From Phenylobacterium sp. (GTDB lineage: Bacteria; Pseudomonadota; Alphaproteobacteria; Caulobacterales; Caulobacteraceae): DNA of 15,029 nt. Below are positions 12,650 to 15,029 of the stretch, piece after piece; the first letter of the stretch is position 1, and each line of letters begins with the position of its first letter. The stretch lies in assembly GCA_028291285.1 (NCBI GenBank), contig JAQGIJ010000265.1, positions 1-15,029 of the forward strand, read 5' to 3'. The position numbers and the translations under genes are program-made. Under the pieces are notes generated by a model. The model made no database searches. It was given only the letters and a program-made list of their open reading frames with translations, and was not told where the DNA came from.

Positions 12650-14095
12650 ATGACAATGAGGGGGGCTGCGGGAGCTATGGCTGAAGCGCCGGCCGGGGCG
12701 GTCTGGATCAAGACCTGCCAAGTGCTCAAGCGAGAGCTAGGCGAGGCGACTTTCGGCTCCTGGCTCGGCCAAGCAGCGCTGAAGGAGACCGGCGACGAAC
12801 TGTGCCTGGTGGCGGCCACGGGCGTGGCGCGCGACTGGATCCGGCGGCATGCCTGGCGGCGCATCGGCGAGCTGTGGGCGCAGCACGATCCCCTGGGCCG
12901 CCGGCTCGACCTGAAGTCACGCATGGAGGTGGACTCCGCAGGCGCCGTGGCCGCGGCGCCGGTCGCCGCCCCCGTGCCGGCCAATTCGCCCACCGCGCCC
13001 GAAGTGTTCGAGGTCGAGGCCGAGGTGGTGCCGCCGGTGGCCGCCCGCCAGGGCCGGCTTCAGGGCCTGCAGGAGCGCTTCTCCTTCGACACCTTCGTCT
13101 CCGGGCCAGCCAACGAGTTCGCCTTCGCCGTGGCGCGTCGCGTGGCCACCTGGGCCGACGGTCACTTCAACCCGGTCGTCTTCCACGGGCCCTACGGCTT
13201 CGGCAAGACGCACCTGCTCAACGCCCTGGCCTGGGAGGCTATCCGCAATGCGCCCAGCAAGCGCGTGGTCTACCTCTCGGCGGAGCGGTTCACCTCGACC
13301 TTCGTCAAGGCGCTGCAGGATCGCCAGACCGCGGCCTTCAAGGAGGAGCTGCGCAACGCCGACCTGCTGCTGATCGACGACGTGCACTTCGTGGCCGGAA
13401 AGCCCAGCACCCAGGAAGAGCTGTTCCACACCCTGATCGCACTGGTGGAGGACGGCCGTCGGGTGGTGATGACCGCCGACCGTTCGCCGACCGAGATCTC
13501 GGAGATGGAGCCCCGCCTTCGCTCGCACCTGCAGGCCGGCCTGGTCTGCGGCATCGAGCCGGCGGATCGCAACCTGCGCCTGGGCATCCTGGAGCGGAAG
13601 CTCGCCACCCTGGCGCAGCAAGGCCGCTTCCATCCGGCCGCGCGGCCTGAGGTGCTGCAGTTCCTCGCCGACCGCTTCACCGACAGCGTGCGCGAGCTGG
13701 AAGGCGCGCTGAACACCCTGGTGGCCCGCGTCGGCGCCGACGTCGCCCGCCTGAGCCTCGACGAGGCCCAGGGGATCCTGCGGCCGCACCTGGCTTGCAA
13801 CGAGCGCAAGGTGACGGTGGATATCATTCAGAAGACTGTCGCCGAGCACTACAGCCTCAAGCAGGCGGACCTGATCTCCGAGCGGCGCGCCCGCGTGGTG
13901 GCCCGGCCGCGGCAGGTCGCCATGTGGCTCGCCAAGCAGATCACCACCCGCAGCCTGCCGGACATCGGCCGGCGCTTCGGCGGCCGTGACCACACCACGG
14001 TGCTGCACGCGGTGCGGCGCATCGAGGCGCTGAAGGCCGAGGACCCCGCGCTGGCCCGCGACGTCGACGTCCTGCTGCGCAAGCTGCGGGGGTAG
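12650..14095 (+). CDS. dnaA: Chromosomal replication initiator protein DnaA
   Basis: A protein of 481 residues. DnaA-ATP opens the origin and loads the helicase. Domain I is about 17-92; a variable, Ala/Pro-rich domain II runs to about 138. Domain III (AAA+) has Walker A GPYGFGKT (180-187), Walker B LLLIDDVHF (239-247), sensor 1 around TADR (275-278) and sensor 2 Arg348 in SVRELEGALN. Domain IV ends in the box-binding signature GRDHTTVLHAVRRIE (445-459). The start MTM at 12650 agrees with the Caulobacter protein as I recall it; ATGs at 12656 and 12677 are alternatives. The position of the E. coli arginine finger (Arg285) aligns with His293 (LRSHLQAGL), a feature I believe Caulobacter shares. 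The gene stands alone: an upstream terminator and a downstream hairpin bracket it. Confidence 0.98.
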   Translation: MTMRGAAGAMAEAPAGAVWIKTCQVLKRELGEATFGSWLGQAALKETGDELCLVAATGVARDWIRRHAWRRIGELWAQHDPLGRRLDLKSRMEVDSAGAVAAAPVAAPVPANSPTAPEVFEVEAEVVPPVAARQGRLQGLQERFSFDTFVSGPANEFAFAVARRVATWADGHFNPVVFHGPYGFGKTHLLNALAWEAIRNAPSKRVVYLSAERFTSTFVKALQDRQTAAFKEELRNADLLLIDDVHFVAGKPSTQEELFHTLIALVEDGRRVVMTADRSPTEISEMEPRLRSHLQAGLVCGIEPADRNLRLGILERKLATLAQQGRFHPAARPEVLQFLADRFTDSVRELEGALNTLVARVGADVARLSLDEAQGILRPHLACNERKVTVDIIQKTVAEHYSLKQADLISERRARVVARPRQVAMWLAKQITTRSLPDIGRRFGGRDHTTVLHAVRRIEALKAEDPALARDVDVLLRKLRG

Positions 14096-14097
14096 GG

Positions 14098-14130
14098 CGC
14101 GCAGGCCTGACCCTTCGTCAGGATTGCGCG
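14098..14130 (+). terminator. Hairpin after dnaA, possible terminator
   Basis: Three bases past the dnaA stop, cgcgca (14098-14103) pairs with tgcgcg (14125-14130), and cctgac (14106-14111) with gtcagg (14117-14122) around a five-base loop, with a 2 by 2 internal mismatch. No T-run follows, so it is not a textbook terminator, but its place and stability suggest it ends or protects the dnaA mRNA. The remaining bases to 14204 are GC-rich and show nothing else. Confidence 0.45.
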
Positions 14131-14204
14131 GGCCTTCCGCGGCTGCGAGGCTGCGGCTCGCGGCCGCCGTGCGTCAGACGCGGCGCCCGGGCAGGGAGGC
14201 GATC

Positions 14205-15029
14205 ATGAAGCTGGCGCTGGCCATCGGGCCGGGCGATCCCGAGTACAGCCTCCCGATCCCGTTGATCCTGAAGGCCGAGGCGCTGGGCTTCGACAGCGTC
14301 TGGACGGCGGAGACCTATGGCGCGGACGCCATCACGCCGCTCGCCTATATCGCCGCGCTCACCAAGAGGATCCGCCTCGGCACCTCGATCGCCCAGCTGG
14401 ACGCGCGCACCCCGGCCAACCTCGCCATGTGCGCCCAAACCATCGACCGGCTGGCCGGAGAGGGGCGGATGATCGTCGGCCTCGGCGTCTCCGGACCGCA
14501 GATCGTCGAGGGCTGGTACGGCCGGCCCTGGGGCAAGCCGAATACGCGGATGCGGGACACCGTCGCCATCCTGCGGAAGATCTGGCGGCGCGAGCATGTC
14601 GCCCACGCCGGCAAAGAGATCGCGCTGCCCTACACCGGCGAAGGCGCCATTGGCCTGGGCAAGCCGCTGAAGAGCGCCATCCACGGCAATCCGGACATTC
14701 CGATCTACCTCGGCACCCAGACGCCGCTGAACGTGAAGATGACCGGCGAGATCGCCGACGGCTGGCTGGGCTTCCACCTCGTGCCCGCCAACGTGAAGCA
14801 CTACACGGCCATGCTGGAGGAGGGGCTCGCGCGCCGCACCGACGGTCGCACCCTCAAGGACCTCGACATCTCCGCGCTGGTGGGCGTGCTCCCCGGCGAC
14901 GACGTCAAGGCGCTGCTGCAGGCCCCCAAGCCGCACATCGCCCTGTTCGCCGGCGGCATGGGCGCCAGGTCGATGAACTTCCACAAGGACGCCATGATCC
15001 AGCGCGGCTACGGCGAGGCGGCCGAGCGC
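14205..15029 (+). CDS. LLM-class (luciferase-like) flavin oxidoreductase, 3' end missing
   Basis: The first 275 codons are present without a stop; the gene leaves the window. The ATG at 14205 has a strong ribosome binding site (GGGAGG, 14194-14199). The protein begins MKLALAIGPGDPEYSLPIPL and shows the luciferase-like barrel pattern: LKAEALGFDSVWTAETYG, RIRLGTSIAQLDARTPANLA, QTIDRLAGEGRMIVGLGVSG, an RPWGKPNTRMRDTVAILRKIW helix, and IPIYLGTQTPLNVKMTGEIA with ADGWLGF. It resembles the group often named F420-dependent oxidoreductases (Rv3520c-like), though members in proteobacteria may use FMN instead. The substrate is unknown. It lies 109 bases after dnaA on the same strand and is probably transcribed separately. 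Confidence 0.88.
   Translation, partial: MKLALAIGPGDPEYSLPIPLILKAEALGFDSVWTAETYGADAITPLAYIAALTKRIRLGTSIAQLDARTPANLAMCAQTIDRLAGEGRMIVGLGVSGPQIVEGWYGRPWGKPNTRMRDTVAILRKIWRREHVAHAGKEIALPYTGEGAIGLGKPLKSAIHGNPDIPIYLGTQTPLNVKMTGEIADGWLGFHLVPANVKHYTAMLEEGLARRTDGRTLKDLDISALVGVLPGDDVKALLQAPKPHIALFAGGMGARSMNFHKDAMIQRGYGEAAER

Noticed and set aside
1..15029. CRISPR arrays, tRNA genes, insertion sequences or phage attachment sites
   Set aside because: I saw no regularly spaced repeats, no cloverleaf-like sequence, no transposase motifs and no flanking direct repeats around the 5848-11900 block.

Overview
This window is chromosomal DNA of a GC-rich alphaproteobacterium, most likely of the family Caulobacteraceae (Caulobacter, Phenylobacterium or a relative). 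The DnaA protein reads like the Caulobacter one from its MTM start onward, the ribosomal protein gene rpsT lies just upstream of dnaA, and the dnaA promoter region carries GANTC sites of the kind methylated by CcrM. The order coaBC, ubiB, ubiE, mutM, enoyl-CoA hydratase, rpsT, dnaA is, to my knowledge, a conserved array near the origin in many alphaproteobacteria. No origin of replication is recognisable inside the window.

Layout. Bases 1-77 (-) are the start of coaBC. A divergent spacer with two abutting GANTC sites leads into a small predicted lipoprotein (210-779, +) whose C-terminal half resembles small RNase-toxin domains. A palindromic element separates it from the convergent quinone-biosynthesis pair ubiE-ubiB (2441-930 and 3204-2446, -). 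A divergent 74-bp spacer leads to a long + strand series: mutM (3279-4142), a periplasmic TraB/GumN-family protein (4157-5026), an enoyl-CoA hydratase (5065-5841), an SGNH hydrolase (5848-6429), a giant multidomain enzyme (6500-11053) and a second sulfotransferase (11067-11900). Then come rpsT with a clear Rho-independent terminator, a regulatory leader of about 300 bp, dnaA (12650-14095), and a luciferase-like oxidoreductase cut by the window end (14205 onward).

Most of the window is housekeeping: CoA synthesis, ubiquinone synthesis, repair of oxidised DNA, fatty-acid beta-oxidation, translation and replication initiation. The unusual part is the roughly 6-kb block at 5848-11900, which separates the enoyl-CoA hydratase from rpsT. 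Its centre is a single polypeptide of about 1517 residues that joins a sulfotransferase, a long coiled coil, a GT-B-like glycosyltransferase, a GT-A (GT2) glycosyltransferase and a class I methyltransferase-like domain. A free-standing PAPS-type sulfotransferase follows directly. Together they look like a compact cytoplasmic module that builds, sulfates and perhaps methylates a surface glycan; the acceptor and export genes are not in this window.

The dnaA upstream region is the second point of interest. It holds three GANTC sites, a TTGACC promoter candidate, a leader that can fold into two hairpins, and a short upstream reading frame that ends three bases before the dnaA start.
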